Origin: Hymenobacter glacialis
Lineage (GTDB): Bacteria; Bacteroidota; Bacteroidia; Cytophagales; Hymenobacteraceae
Reading direction: 5' to 3'
DNA length: 64,000 nucleotides
Assembly: GCF_001816165.1 (NCBI RefSeq)
Contig: NZ_MDZC01000057.1
Location: 167,931-231,930 of the forward strand
Positions 1 to 8,622 of this stretch are shown piece by piece. A program made the translations under genes and the position numbers. Each line of letters starts with the position of its first letter. The first letter of the stretch is position 1. A model generated the notes under the pieces. It did no database searches. It was not told the origin of the DNA and saw nothing but the letters and a program-made list of their open reading frames with translations.

Positions 1-10
1 GTTGGTATAT

Positions 11-46
11 AAAAAGGCGCCTCGATTTGCACGAGGCGCCTTTTTT
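11..46. terminator. Bidirectional intrinsic terminator
   Basis: A 14-bp perfect stem (11-24 with 32-45) encloses a 7-nt loop and has A/T runs on both sides. It lies 25 bases past the stop of the minus-strand M13 peptidase gene and should end that transcript. Confidence 0.8.
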
Positions 47-70
47 GTGTGCTTGTGTGCGCTTGCTGGT

Positions 71-1329
71 CTACCAGATTACGGCTCGTTCCGCCACGGA
101 GCGGGTCATTTTATCACCTTCTTTGCACCCAAACGCTTGCTGAAACTGCGGCATGTTCATGAGCGGGCCAATGGTGCGGTACTGGCCGGGGGAGTGCGGG
201 TCCGTCAGGATTTGCTGGCGCAATGCCTCGGGGCGAATGTTGGTGCGGCGCAGTTGGGCCCAGCTCAGGAAGTAGCGCTGCTCGGGCGTGAAGCCGTCGT
301 ATTTCGGGCGCGGCCCGTTGCCGTAGCGTTGCTGCAATTGCTTCTGCAGGGCGCCGTATACCACGGTGAGGCCCGCAAAATCGGCCAGGTTCTCGCCCAT
401 GGTCAGCTTGCCGTTCACGTGCACCGAGTCGAGGGGCGAGAAGGCGTCGTACTGCTGGCCCACTACGTTGGCGCGCTTCGTAAACTCGGCCGCGTCGGCG
501 GGCGTCCACCAGTCGCGCAGGTTGCCCTCGGAGTCGTACTGCCGGCCTTGGTCGTCGAAGCCGTGGGTCATCTCGTGGCCCATCACCCCGCCAATGGCGC
601 CGTAGTTCATGGCGTCGTCGGCCTTGGGGTCGAAGAACGGCGGCTGCAGGTAGCCGGCCGGAAACACAATTTCGTTTAGCGGCGGGTTGTAGTAAGCGTT
701 GATGGTGGGCGGCGTCATGCCCCACTCGTTGCGGTCTATCGGCCCGCCAAATTTGGCGGTCTCGCGCTTATTGTTCCACTGCCGCGCGGCCAGCACGTTT
801 TTCAAGTAGCTCTCCCGGCTGATATTCAGGGCCGAATAGTCCTTATGGCGGCGCGCAGCGCGGCCTTGTCGCGCACGGCCGCCAGCCGGTCCAGCTCCGG
901 TTTTAGCTGCCCGATGCCGGCCTTCTGTATGGCCATCGTGTCCATGGCGGCGGCGTAGAAATCGCCCACTTTCTGAGCGTTGCTGCCGGGCGCGGCCGTG
1001 CGGTTGGCCGCCGCGTCTTCCAGAATGCGGCGCAGCGTTTCCTGCGTGCGGTTGCCCAGCAGGTTGCGCGGCCCCCAGCTGCTGGCGTAATTCGGCACGG
1101 GGTTGTTCTTCAGCCAGTTGCCGCCCGAAAACTGAAAGAAGTCGTCGCAGGGGTTCACCGTGCGGTCCAGGTCGGCCATGTCGAGGCCCACGCCGGCGGG
1201 GTCGGCCGGGGCGGCCGCCACCGTTGTGGCGGGCGTGGTGGTGGCCACGGGAGTGGGCTTGGCGCCGGCGCAGCCGGCCAGGGCCAGCGCGCCAGCCGGC
1301 AGCCAGGGGTGCGAGTGCAGTTTGTTCAT
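71..1329 (-). pseudogene. M13 family metallopeptidase (PepO/neprilysin-like lipoprotein), internally deleted
   Basis: Two pieces of one M13 zinc endopeptidase lie head to tail in different frames. The 5' piece (826-1329, 167 aa) has a lipoprotein signal (LAGC lipobox) and the conserved M13 N-terminal motif NPCDDFFQFSGGNWLK. The 3' piece (71 to about 845) has the NAYYNP substrate motif, the zinc motif HEMTH with downstream GENLADFAG, and the family-typical C-terminus ending in Trp. M13 proteins usually run near 670-690 aa; here about 250 middle residues are absent and the join near 845 changes frame. The retained catalytic half without the N-terminal lid is unlikely to be functional. A terminator follows at 11-46. 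The family assignment is secure; the deletion size is an estimate. Confidence 0.88.
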
Positions 1330-1398
1330 CGGGATGGAAAGTCAGGTTTGCCAGCGCAAAGTAGAAAGAAGCCGGGGCCCGGAATGAATCGCGAGCAC

Positions 1399-1432
1399 AA
1401 AAAGCCGTTGCTTCAACAGCAGCGGCTTTTTT
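1399..1432. terminator. Intrinsic terminator
   Basis: A stem built from AAAAGCCG...CGGCTTTT with the TTGCT/AGCAG extension and a short loop, T-rich on both sides. It lies 31 bases past the M56 stop on the minus strand and before the M13 start, insulating the two. Confidence 0.7.
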
Positions 1433-1462
1433 GCAAAATCATAACCCGACAAAAGGCGGCGG

Positions 1463-3402
1463 TTAGCGGGCGTTCGTCTTATACGAATCAGAGATGAAGT
1501 TCCCCTGCGCATCGAACAGCAGATAACCCGGCCGCCGGCCCAGCACAATCTCGGCTTGGTAGCGCGGCTCCCCACCATTCACGCCCGGTACTTCGCTCAC
1601 GCCCAGCAACCGGGCCTCGGGGTAGGTTTTGGTGATGTAGGCCAGGGCCGAGCGGCCAGGTAGGCCACGGTTTTGGGCGTTTCGGCCGTGGCCGGTGCTG
1701 GCGTTACCGCTCCGTATTTGTCATTGAAAGCCCGCACCTCAGGCGCGCCTTGGTTTTCCTTGGTCGTGATAAGAATAACACCTTCGCTCCCGGCGTCGCC
1801 GGCCAGCTGGCGCGCGCGCTCACCCTTGAGCACATTGACGGAAGCAATGCTGTTGGGGTTGATGGCATTGAGGTCCGCACTAGTCCGCTTGCCGTCAACG
1901 TAAACAATTGGCGGTGTAGCAGCTGCCTGGCCCACAGAAGCCGAAAGGGCTTTGGTAACAACTGCTTCAGTGGGCGAGGTAGGTGCTTGGCGCTGGCTGG
2001 TGGGCTTGGAAGCCTGCACGGGCTGCTCGGCCTCGTTGAAATACAGCTGAGTACGCCGGTCACCTTCTTTCACGGCGGCCAGGTATTTAACAAAAGGAGC
2101 CTTAGCGCTGGCTTTGTTACTGATGGCCCAGCTCACCAGCTTGGCTTTTGGATACGTTTTGGCAATGTAGGCCTTGATGCCGGAGGGCAGCTGGTTTTTG
2201 GCCGGACCCGCAGCGGGGCCTAATTCAACCTTGAGGTGCAGGTCCTGCGCCCCCGCCGCATCAACTTTTTTATTCAAGGCCAGCACATCGGCCCGGCTAC
2301 GGTTTTTGTTGGTCGTGACAACATGAACTACATCAGCGCTGATGTCCTCGCCAAATACTTGTTGTACCTGGCTGCCTTTAAGAACTTTCATCGTTGCTAT
2401 CCCCACAAAAAAAGCATCGTCGCCCACCAGTTCATTTGTTAGCTGGCCATCCACGCAGTAGACAAGGGCAGGGGTAGCCGCCTGGTCAGACGCAGCCCGC
2501 ACAGCAGCCGGCACCACCGGCCCGGCTCCCTGCGCCTGCGTCGCCGAAAAGCCCAGTGCCAGGGCCAGCACCAACGGCCCGGCCACAATGTAGCGGGCCA
2601 ACTGCCCGGTCGAAGAAAGCGGAGTATTCATCATGGCAACGCGGTTTTTGAGGGTGGGAAATGTGAAATGAGAAACCAGGGAAGGCCCAGCCACGCCGTG
2701 GCTCAGGCGCAGCAGGCTGTATTGGTAGGCCCGGCGGTCGAGGCCGGTTTGCAGAGCGGCGTGGTCGGCCAGGTACTCCAGGTTGTCGAGCAGGGCGCGG
2801 CGCAGCAGCCACGCGGCCGGGTTGCACCAGGCCAGGGCCTGCGCCACCTGGGCCAGCAGCACGTCCAGGGTGTGCCACTGCTGCACGTGCACCTGCTCGT
2901 GGCGCAGCACGGCGGCCAACTCCGGGGCCGGGTGCCGGGCCGGGTTGAGGTAAATGGTTCGCCAGAATGAGAACGGGCTTATGGCCCCTGCCAGCGTGCG
3001 CACCGGCTGCCCCTGCAGCACGGCCGGCTGCGAGCCGCGCCGCACCCGCCACAACGAAAGCAGCTGCAGCAGCAGCCGGGCCAGCAGCACCACCGCGCCG
3101 CCGGCGTACAGCGCCAGGCCCACGGCCTCCCAGTCGATTGGCGCCGCCACCGTCACTGGGGCCACTTCGCTCGGCCCGCCAGTGGCCGCCAGCACCGTAA
3201 GCGCTACCGGCAGGCTTGCTGCTTCCGGAAACAGCGCTGGCAGGAGCAGCACCGGGTAAACGGCCGCAAACACCAGCGCAAATAGCAGGTAAAAACGATT
3301 GAGCGTGAAGAACGTGAGCCGGCGCAGCAGCCCGAAATACGCCACCGCAAACAGCAGCAGTGCCACGTTGGCCTTCAGCAGGTAGAGCAGGGTGGGAGCC
3401 AT
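1463..3402 (-). CDS. M56 (BlaR1/MecR1-type) sensor peptidase with plug-like and PepSY-like C-terminal repeats, one frameshift
   Basis: Membrane-embedded zinc peptidase that, in the BlaR1/MecR1 family, senses a signal and triggers cleavage of the partner BlaI repressor. The first 320 residues hold several membrane segments and the zinc motif HEQVH within RHEQVHVQQW, then LEYLADHAAL with the third ligand region. Instead of a penicillin-binding domain, the C-terminal part has two copies of a TonB-plug-like unit (VDGK...VLKG...ITTK) alternating with PepSY-like units (LPxxxxAYIxKTYPxAxL). The reading frame breaks at the AAAA run 1671-1674. Adding one base restores a second PepSY-like unit that ends at 1463. 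The upstream frame alone stops at 1597. Starts 2 bases after the blaI stop, so it is co-transcribed. The break may be a sequencing error. Confidence 0.85.
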
Positions 3403-3404
3403 GG

Positions 3405-3773
3405 CTACTGGGCTTTTTTGCTTTCGATGAGCTTGATAATCTCCTGCAAATCAGCAGCGCTGATTTTCTCCTCCTGCGCGAAAAACGACACCAAGTCTTT
3501 GTAGGAATTCTGGAAGTGCTGCTGCACCAGCGTGCCCAGTGAGCGGCGCTGGTAGTCGTCGGCCGACACCAGGGGCGCGAAGCGGAATGAATTACCCAGC
3601 TTTTCGGCGCGCACGTAGCCCTTGCGTTCCAGGTTGCGGAGCGTGCTGGCCAGCGTGGTGTAGGGCGGGCGCGGGGCGGGCAAGCCCTCCAGTATTTCCT
3701 TCACGAAGCCCCCGCTGGGCAGGGGCCAGAGCACGCGCAGGGCGTCTTCTTCGGGCTGGGTGAGGCGTTCCAT
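3405..3773 (-). CDS. blaI: BlaI/MecI/CopY family transcriptional repressor
   Basis: Winged-helix repressor of 122 aa, the usual family length. The N-terminal half has the typical start ERLTQPEEDALRVLW and the recognition-helix region YTTLASTLRNLERKGYV. The C-terminal half is the dimerisation helix region (DLVSFFAQEEKIS). It precedes the M56 peptidase gene by 2 bases, the classic two-gene layout in which the peptidase inactivates the repressor. Two palindromes 20-54 bases upstream of the start are the likely autoregulatory operators. The inducing signal is unknown; no beta-lactamase gene is visible in this window. Confidence 0.9.
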   Translation of the reverse strand: MERLTQPEEDALRVLWPLPSGGFVKEILEGLPAPRPPYTTLASTLRNLERKGYVRAEKLGNSFRFAPLVSADDYQRRSLGTLVQQHFQNSYKDLVSFFAQEEKISAADLQEIIKLIESKKAQ

Positions 3774-3792
3774 AAGAATTGATACGGTGTGT

Positions 3793-3827
3793 TTACGATT
3801 GTGTCGTAATTCTACGAGTAATTCGTA
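3793..3827. promoter_or_regulatory. Tandem palindromic operators for BlaI-type repressor
   Basis: Two dyads of the same design sit directly upstream of blaI: TTACGA-N5-TCGTAA at 3793-3809 and TACGA-N5-TCGTA at 3813-3827, 19 bases apart. BlaI-type repressors bind dyads as dimers and often have two adjacent sites. The shared half-site (TACGA) is seen directly; the binding is inferred from position. Confidence 0.65.
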
Positions 3828-3869
3828 ATAAGAAAAAATTTAATCTCCTGAGAATATTTCAAAATCAAC

Positions 3870-3905
3870 AAAAAAGCCTTTTTCACTACGAAAAAGGCTT
3901 TTTTT
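3870..3905. terminator. Bidirectional intrinsic terminator
   Basis: A long stem of AAAAAAGCCTTTTT paired with AAAAAGGCTTTTTT around a CACTACG loop. It lies 57 bases past the stop of the minus-strand gene at 3962. Confidence 0.75.
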
Positions 3906-3961
3906 GTAAAGAAAAAAAATTAATGGCGCAGGCACCCTTGGTCGCCCTCAGGGCGATGGGG

Positions 3962-4393
3962 TTAGTACCGGACTTTATCCGTCTGCTGAATTTGCAGCCA
4001 GCGGATGGCGGCCCCTTCGTCGCCAAAAAAGGAAATGGCGTACGGCTTGTCATCATAGGCCTGGGCCGAAATATAATCCGGCTGGTTGATGATGGACTCG
4101 TGCAAGGCCGGGCCCACGAGGTAGGCCACAAACAAGCGGCCGCCCAGGCGTTGCGCCGTTTCCGGGAAATACTTACTGAGCAGCCACTGCGTGGTGGCGG
4201 GGTCGTTGAGGGTGCGGCGGCGAATGTCCTGCAGCCAGAACCGGGACTGCTTCTCAAAGGCCACATCGGTCATGTGCTGGTACACGGCCGGCAGCTCGCG
4301 CGGGTCGGGCTGGTATCCCCAGCGGCCCACCATAATGTCGAGGTCGGCGCGGTGAGAGAAGTCGAGGAGAGGTGCAGGGAGTTCCGAGGACAT
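3962..4393 (-). CDS. Hypothetical protein, STAS/SpoIIAA-like family (paralogue A)
   Basis: A 143-aa soluble protein without signal peptide. It shares a family pattern with the gene at 5783: HRADLDIMVGRW near the start, a central LQDIRRR, then GGRLFVAYLVGP, a DDKPYAISFF segment and a final AAIRWL. The spacing resembles small STAS/SpoIIAA-like proteins, but the family call is tentative and no function is known. The start at 4393 is chosen because the paralogue begins at the equivalent point; an open frame extends further upstream into the MFS gene. It lies 65 bases downstream of the exporter gene on the same strand and may be read with it. Confidence 0.6.
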   Translation of the reverse strand: MSSELPAPLLDFSHRADLDIMVGRWGYQPDPRELPAVYQHMTDVAFEKQSRFWLQDIRRRTLNDPATTQWLLSKYFPETAQRLGGRLFVAYLVGPALHESIINQPDYISAQAYDDKPYAISFFGDEGAAIRWLQIQQTDKVRY

Positions 4394-4458
4394 GAGTAAA
4401 GGCAGGTATTGGGGCAAATTACGCAGGATATCAAGCCGAAGCGTACCGGCGCATTCGG

Positions 4459-5715
4459 CTAGTGTACGGGCACGGCTTCGGCGGGGGCAATGCCGGCCTC
4501 TACCGGTGGGTGCCGGCGCAGGGAGCGCACCGCCAGGGCCACGCTGGCCAGCGTGAGCACCGCCCCCAGCAGAAAGGGCGCGCCGGGGAACTGCACCGGC
4601 GCCGTGGGCCGCGTGAAATAGCCAAATAAGTACGTCATCAGCAGGGGCCCCACCACGCCCGTGGCGCTGATGAGGCTGGTGAGCGAGCCCTGTAGCTCGC
4701 CCTGTTCCGTGGCCGGCACCTGCCCCGAAATGGTGCCCTGCAGCGCCGGCCCGGCCAGACCGCCCAGGCAATAGGGCGCCAGAAATACCAGCATGAGCCA
4801 GCCGCTGGGAGCAAACGCAAACAGCACGAAGCCCACCGCGTAGCACGAGAGCCCAATGATAATGGCCCGCGCCGCGCCCAGCTTCGGAATGGCCACCCGC
4901 ACCAGCCCCCCCTGCACCAGCCCCGAAAACAGCCCCACCACCGCCAGCGAGATGCCCACCAGCTTTTCGGTCCAGCCAAACTTGTACATGGTGTAAAACG
5001 ACCAGACCGACTGCGTGGCCGAGCCCGCCAGGTAAATGAGCACCAGCGAAGCCACCAGCCCCAGCACCGCCGGGTAGTTGCGCAGCCGCAGCAGCGAGGC
5101 CACGGGGTTGGCCCGGCGCCACTCAAACGCCCGCCGCTTATCGGCCGGCAATGACTCGGGCAGCACAAAGTAACCGTACAAGAAGTTGCACAGGCTGAGC
5201 CCCGCCGCTACCATAAACGGCACCCGCGAGCCAAAATCGGCCAGCAAGCCGCCCACCGCCGGCCCAATGATAAAACCCATGCCGAAGGCCGCGCCCACCA
5301 GCCCAAAATTCTGGGCCCGCTTCTCGGGCGTGCTGATATCGGCGATGTAGGCGGTGGCCGTGGTGAAGCTGGCCCCTGTGATGCCCGCAATCACGCGGCC
5401 CACAAACAGCCAGGTCAGGGTGGGCGCAAAGCTCAGAAAGATATAGTCCAGGCCCAGGCCCAGCAACGCCGCCAGCAGCACTGGCCGCCGCCCCAGCTTG
5501 TCGCTCAGCCCGCCTATCACCGGCGCAAAACAAAACTGTGCCGCCGCGTAGGCAAACGTGAGCCAGCCCGAGTACTCCGATGCCCGGCTTAGCCCCTCGC
5601 CCGTGAGCTGCTGAATGAGCTTGGGCACCACTGGAATGATAATGCCCAGCCCAATAACGTCAATCAGAATGGTGACGAAAATGAAGCCAAGGGCAGGAGA
5701 GCGTTTATCAGACAT
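4459..5715 (-). CDS. TetA-like MFS drug/metabolite:H+ antiporter
   Basis: 418-aa inner-membrane transporter of the Tet/TCR group of the major facilitator superfamily. The start MSDKRSPALGF leads straight into TM1 (IFVTILIDVIGLGIIIPVVP), which is typical of TetA proteins. The loop 2-3 signature GGLSDKLGRRPVLL and the TM5 antiporter motif region GFIIGPAVGG are present, and about 12 membrane segments can be followed. An upstream extension of the frame (to 5892) does not look protein-like and is rejected. It lies between two paralogous small genes (3962 and 5783), with gaps of about 65 bases on each side. The substrate cannot be told from sequence; tetracycline resistance should not be assumed. 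Confidence 0.85.
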   Translation of the reverse strand: MSDKRSPALGFIFVTILIDVIGLGIIIPVVPKLIQQLTGEGLSRASEYSGWLTFAYAAAQFCFAPVIGGLSDKLGRRPVLLAALLGLGLDYIFLSFAPTLTWLFVGRVIAGITGASFTTATAYIADISTPEKRAQNFGLVGAAFGMGFIIGPAVGGLLADFGSRVPFMVAAGLSLCNFLYGYFVLPESLPADKRRAFEWRRANPVASLLRLRNYPAVLGLVASLVLIYLAGSATQSVWSFYTMYKFGWTEKLVGISLAVVGLFSGLVQGGLVRVAIPKLGAARAIIIGLSCYAVGFVLFAFAPSGWLMLVFLAPYCLGGLAGPALQGTISGQVPATEQGELQGSLTSLISATGVVGPLLMTYLFGYFTRPTAPVQFPGAPFLLGAVLTLASVALAVRSLRRHPPVEAGIAPAEAVPVH

Positions 5716-5782
5716 TCGAAAAAACCAGGAAACGGAAAGGAGGAATAAGGCCCGGTGCAATAGCCGGAGCCGGCACGTGAGC

Positions 5783-6190
5783 TTAAGCGCTAAGCCACGT
5801 AATGGCCGCATTTTCTTCCGTAAACCGCTCGGCAACGTAGGGCTTGTCAGCAAAATATGCCAGGGTCGGAAAAGCCGCGTCGGCAGCTTCATCGCGCAGG
5901 TAAACGGGCGCCAGGAGGTAGGCCAGCCGGGTGCGGCCCCCCAGCCGGGGTTCCAACTGCGGCAGCCAGGTGGTCAGCATCCAGTGGGCGCCTACCTGGT
6001 GGGTGTTTTGCCGTCGGCGCACGTCCAGCAGCCAGCGGCGGCAGCTGCCTACCTGGGCAGCATCGAGCAAGAGCTGGTAGCCGAGCTGCATTTCCGGCAA
6101 CTCAACGGGGCGCAGCCACCGGCCCACCAGCAAGTCCAGGTCGGCTCGGTAGCTGATTTCCAGAAAGTCCTGCACCAGGATGGGGTTCAT
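5783..6190 (-). CDS. Hypothetical protein, STAS/SpoIIAA-like family (paralogue B)
   Basis: 135-aa soluble protein, paralogue of the product of 3962-4393. Shared points: YRADLDLLVGRW near residue 15, LLDVRRR in the middle, LGGRTRLAYLLAP, FADKPYVAERF and a final AAITWL. The start MNPILVQDF is chosen by comparison with the paralogue. The gene lies 67 bases upstream of the MFS transporter on the same strand, so paralogue-transporter-paralogue may form one transcription unit. Function unknown. Lineage-specific expansion of this family is plausible but not shown here. Confidence 0.6.
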   Translation of the reverse strand: MNPILVQDFLEISYRADLDLLVGRWLRPVELPEMQLGYQLLLDAAQVGSCRRWLLDVRRRQNTHQVGAHWMLTTWLPQLEPRLGGRTRLAYLLAPVYLRDEAADAAFPTLAYFADKPYVAERFTEENAAITWLSA

Positions 6191-6344
6191 GCGCGGCAAG
6201 CAAATAATAGCGGGCCCCAAAGGTACGGGATAGCCCTGCCGCCTGCCAATGCCACGAAAACCGCTGGGCGGATTTGGCGCGGGCGGCTGTCGGTGCTTCT
6301 GGTTTTGTGCGTTTGTCGCGTCGTGGCGTTGCCAGCGGGGGGGG

Positions 6345-6995
6345 CTACACGGGGGCGCTGGCACCCAGGGCTGCCAAGGGCAGCGGCCCCGAATCCACGA
6401 TGCGCTGCTGGGCGCTCAGGCCCACGTCCAGCAGGTCCTGAATCAGGCCTTCGCCAATGGTTTCGCGCGTGTAGGTGTCGTTGCTGGTGCTTACCACCAG
6501 CACCGGGCGCTCGGGCAGGGCCACCAAGGTAGCCCGCCGGTCAATCTCAATCGGGAACACGGGCGCGCACAGTATCAGCCGGGTATAGTCCACGGTGTTG
6601 CCGGCCAGCCAGCGGCAAGCTGCGGCTGCCCCGTGCCCAAAGCCAATGACCGTGACCGGTGTGCCCGGGGCACACCGGGCCAGCACTTCCTGGGTCAGCG
6701 CATTGAGGTAAGTGGCGAGGTCCGCCAGGTCGGCTAGCAGCGAATCGGGGGCAAACCACGCGGCACCGGTGCGCGAGGCCGCGCCATCGGCGGGGGCAAG
6801 GGCGTGGCGGCTCAGGGCCTCGGGCAACAGCAGCAGGCGCTCGGGGGTGTCGAGGTTGCGGAGCTGCTCAACCAGGTTGGCAAGGGGTTGGTCGTGGCCG
6901 TGCAGGCACACCCATACCTGCTCAATGGCGGGTCCGGGCTCGCCCAGGCTGATGTAACGGGCGGTGCGCGGCGTGGTGAAGAAAAGAGGAGTCAT
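6345..6995 (-). CDS. Alpha/beta-hydrolase fold protein lacking the nucleophile serine
   Basis: 216-aa protein resembling the phospholipase/carboxylesterase branch of alpha/beta hydrolases: an early strand VWVCLHGHDQP (oxyanion-hole region HG), a central elbow, then RLILCAPVFP and VLVVSTSNDTYT where the acid residue would lie. The elbow reads VIGFGHGAAAA, that is G-F-G-H-G, where active esterases have G-x-S-x-G. The usual catalytic Ser is Gly here. It may be a pseudoenzyme, or the reading may hide a base error. It lies 154 bases upstream of paralogue B on the same strand; no operon is evident. Confidence 0.65.
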   Translation of the reverse strand: MTPLFFTTPRTARYISLGEPGPAIEQVWVCLHGHDQPLANLVEQLRNLDTPERLLLLPEALSRHALAPADGAASRTGAAWFAPDSLLADLADLATYLNALTQEVLARCAPGTPVTVIGFGHGAAAACRWLAGNTVDYTRLILCAPVFPIEIDRRATLVALPERPVLVVSTSNDTYTRETIGEGLIQDLLDVGLSAQQRIVDSGPLPLAALGASAPV

Positions 6996-7370
6996 TCGTC
7001 AACGTGAAATCAAGGGTGAGCGCCCGGTGTACGGCCGCTGGCGGTTCGTAGGTGGCCCAGGGGGCAGGCCCCTGCCGGAAGCGGTGCCCGCTGGCCCGCG
7101 TCCTGGGCGTGCTGATACCGGCAATATAGGCACTTGGCGAGAGCAGTGCCGCAGCACTGGCAATCGTGCTATGCTGTGCCAGTGCTGCTCAAGAGGGAAC
7201 GGCCAGGCCAGATTTGGCTCGCGAGCGGGTTCACTCACTGCGGGGCGGCCCACCGTCACCAGCGTCTGCCTATTGCCCTGGTTCTATCTATTTACTGATG
7301 ATTACCGTATGATGGGGCACTCCTGAGTTTTCGGGACCTTTGGCTGCACTTATTCATTTCAACAAATCTT
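6996..7370. other. Intergenic region with one strong hairpin
   Basis: No gene is supported in these 375 bases. The only structure seen is a 12-bp perfect inverted repeat (7151-7162 GCAGCACTGGCA with 7177-7188) around a 14-nt loop. It has no T-run, so it is not an obvious terminator. Its role is unknown. Confidence 0.4.
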
Positions 7371-7565
7371 ATGAACCAGAAACGCACTTTTGGCACTATT
7401 CTCACCATTTTGGGCATCATTGGCATCATCGTCGGGGCCCTTGCCTTTTTGGGCATTGGCAGCATCGGCCTCAGCAAGATGAATTCTGCGGTTCCGTTTG
7501 TGGTGGGTCTTATCTTCTTTCTGGCCGGCATCAATCTGGTGAAGACCACCGGCGACCGAACCTAG
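7371..7565 (+). CDS. Small two-helix membrane protein
   Basis: 64-aa protein with two predicted membrane helices: residues about 7-30 (ILTILGIIGIIVGALAFLGI) and about 40-58 (AVPFVVGLIFFLAGINLV), a short basic N-terminus and a polar tail. It has the look of a real short membrane protein rather than a shadow: hydrophobic segments are clean and no competing long frame overlaps. No family is recognised. It stands alone between a divergent hydrolase gene and the initiator tRNA. Confidence 0.55.
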   Translation: MNQKRTFGTILTILGIIGIIVGALAFLGIGSIGLSKMNSAVPFVVGLIFFLAGINLVKTTGDRT

Positions 7566-7641
7566 CGCCGGTCATTAGAAAAATACTCGTCTGGTAGTCA
7601 GTGGCTCACTGGCTACGGGCGGGTTTTTACTGCAAAAGGCA

Positions 7642-7671
7642 TTGCCTTCCCGGAAAAGCACCTTACCTTTG
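7642..7671 (+). promoter_or_regulatory. Bacteroidota-type promoter for the initiator tRNA
   Basis: TTG at 7642-7644 and TACCTTTG at 7664-7671 are separated by 19 bases, matching the Bacteroidota housekeeping pattern (TTG, then TAnnTTTG). The -7 element ends 12 bases before the tRNA. Confidence 0.7.
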
Positions 7672-7683
7672 TATCACAAACAG

Positions 7684-7756
<73 letters not shown>

Positions 7757-7759
7757 CCT

Positions 7760-7795
7760 AAAAGGCCGTTTTCCTAGTGGAAACGGCCTTTTTTT
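7760..7795 (+). terminator. Intrinsic terminator of tRNA-fMet
   Basis: Stem AAAAGGCCGTTTTC paired with GGAAACGGCCTTTT around a short loop, followed by a T-run, directly after the tRNA. Confidence 0.85.
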
Positions 7796-7928
7796 GTCCA
7801 AAAATCGAGGTATAAATCATTCTCAGCCGACTTGGCATCGGCAAGTAGGTTTGTGGTTTTAAACCCGCTGTCTTGCAATGGGTGAAATCTGACGTGGCGT
7901 ATTTGCGCTGGTCTCATCGGCGGGCTGC

Positions 7929-8123
7929 ATGGATACAATAGTTGAATTGGTACTAGAAGTGCTGTTTTCTTATCCTGGTGCTGGTCTGCGCTGGCTTTGG
8001 CACGGTGGGAAGAAATCGTGTAAAAGCTTGATAAAGGATGACTTCACGTATAACACCTTCGTGTTCTTGGTTTTTTTGACTGGTGTCGCAGTGCTCATCA
8101 ATGTGGTGCTCCTTAATTCCTAA
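7929..8123 (+). CDS. Small hypothetical membrane protein
   Basis: 64-aa protein with one clear C-terminal membrane helix (about residues 43-62, FVFLVFLTGVAVLINVVLL) and an amphipathic N-terminal part with a basic stretch (GGKKSCKSL). No family recognised. Codon pattern is acceptable but evidence is limited to the open frame and the helix. Confidence 0.4.
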   Translation: MDTIVELVLEVLFSYPGAGLRWLWHGGKKSCKSLIKDDFTYNTFVFLVFLTGVAVLINVVLLNS

Positions 8124-8223
8124 TGGAGATTAGTACGCTTGTCCTCCCAGTCATTAGAGTAGACCAAAATCCGTTCACGGAAAATGTCCGAATGATACAG
8201 CAAGCGTTTATAGGCTCGCTTAG

Positions 8224-8589
8224 CTATCGGACCACTTCCACAGACGGGTTGATAAATTGAAGCAGTAGATACCGGTCATCAATGGTGTTGACTACCAGTT
8301 CCAACTGCTCTTTGGTCCACTCGAAAAAGTGAATCATGCTGATAATGCCCATACTATCTTCCAACGGAAAAAACTTGGGGGGAGGCACGTTGCCTTGTCG
8401 GTGGCTGGCGTTCTGGCATCGGGCGTCAGTCCACTGGTGAATCAACAAATAGCAAGGGCCTTCAAGGTGCTGCTGGGTAGCGTTTTCCCAACACCGGGTA
8501 AAATGGATTTCCAGGCGCTTGTTGTCTAGGTCGTAGCAAAACTTGGTAGCGACTTCGTCGTCAAACGAATAAGCGAGGTCTTGTGGCAT
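8224..8589 (-). CDS. Hypothetical cytoplasmic protein
   Basis: 121-aa acidic soluble protein, no signal or membrane segment, no recognised motif. It contains alternating strand-like stretches (KRLEIHFTRCWE, GPCYLLIHQW) and a C-terminal RYLLLQFINP. It lies 33 bases downstream of another orphan gene (8623-9090) on the same strand, and the pair probably forms an operon. The size, composition and pairing recall orphan immunity-type genes, but nothing in the sequence proves that. Confidence 0.5.
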   Translation of the reverse strand: MPQDLAYSFDDEVATKFCYDLDNKRLEIHFTRCWENATQQHLEGPCYLLIHQWTDARCQNASHRQGNVPPPKFFPLEDSMGIISMIHFFEWTKEQLELVVNTIDDRYLLLQFINPSVEVVR

Positions 8590-8622
8590 CGGGGTAGTGG
8601 AAGAAGGGGGCAGGCGGTGTAT

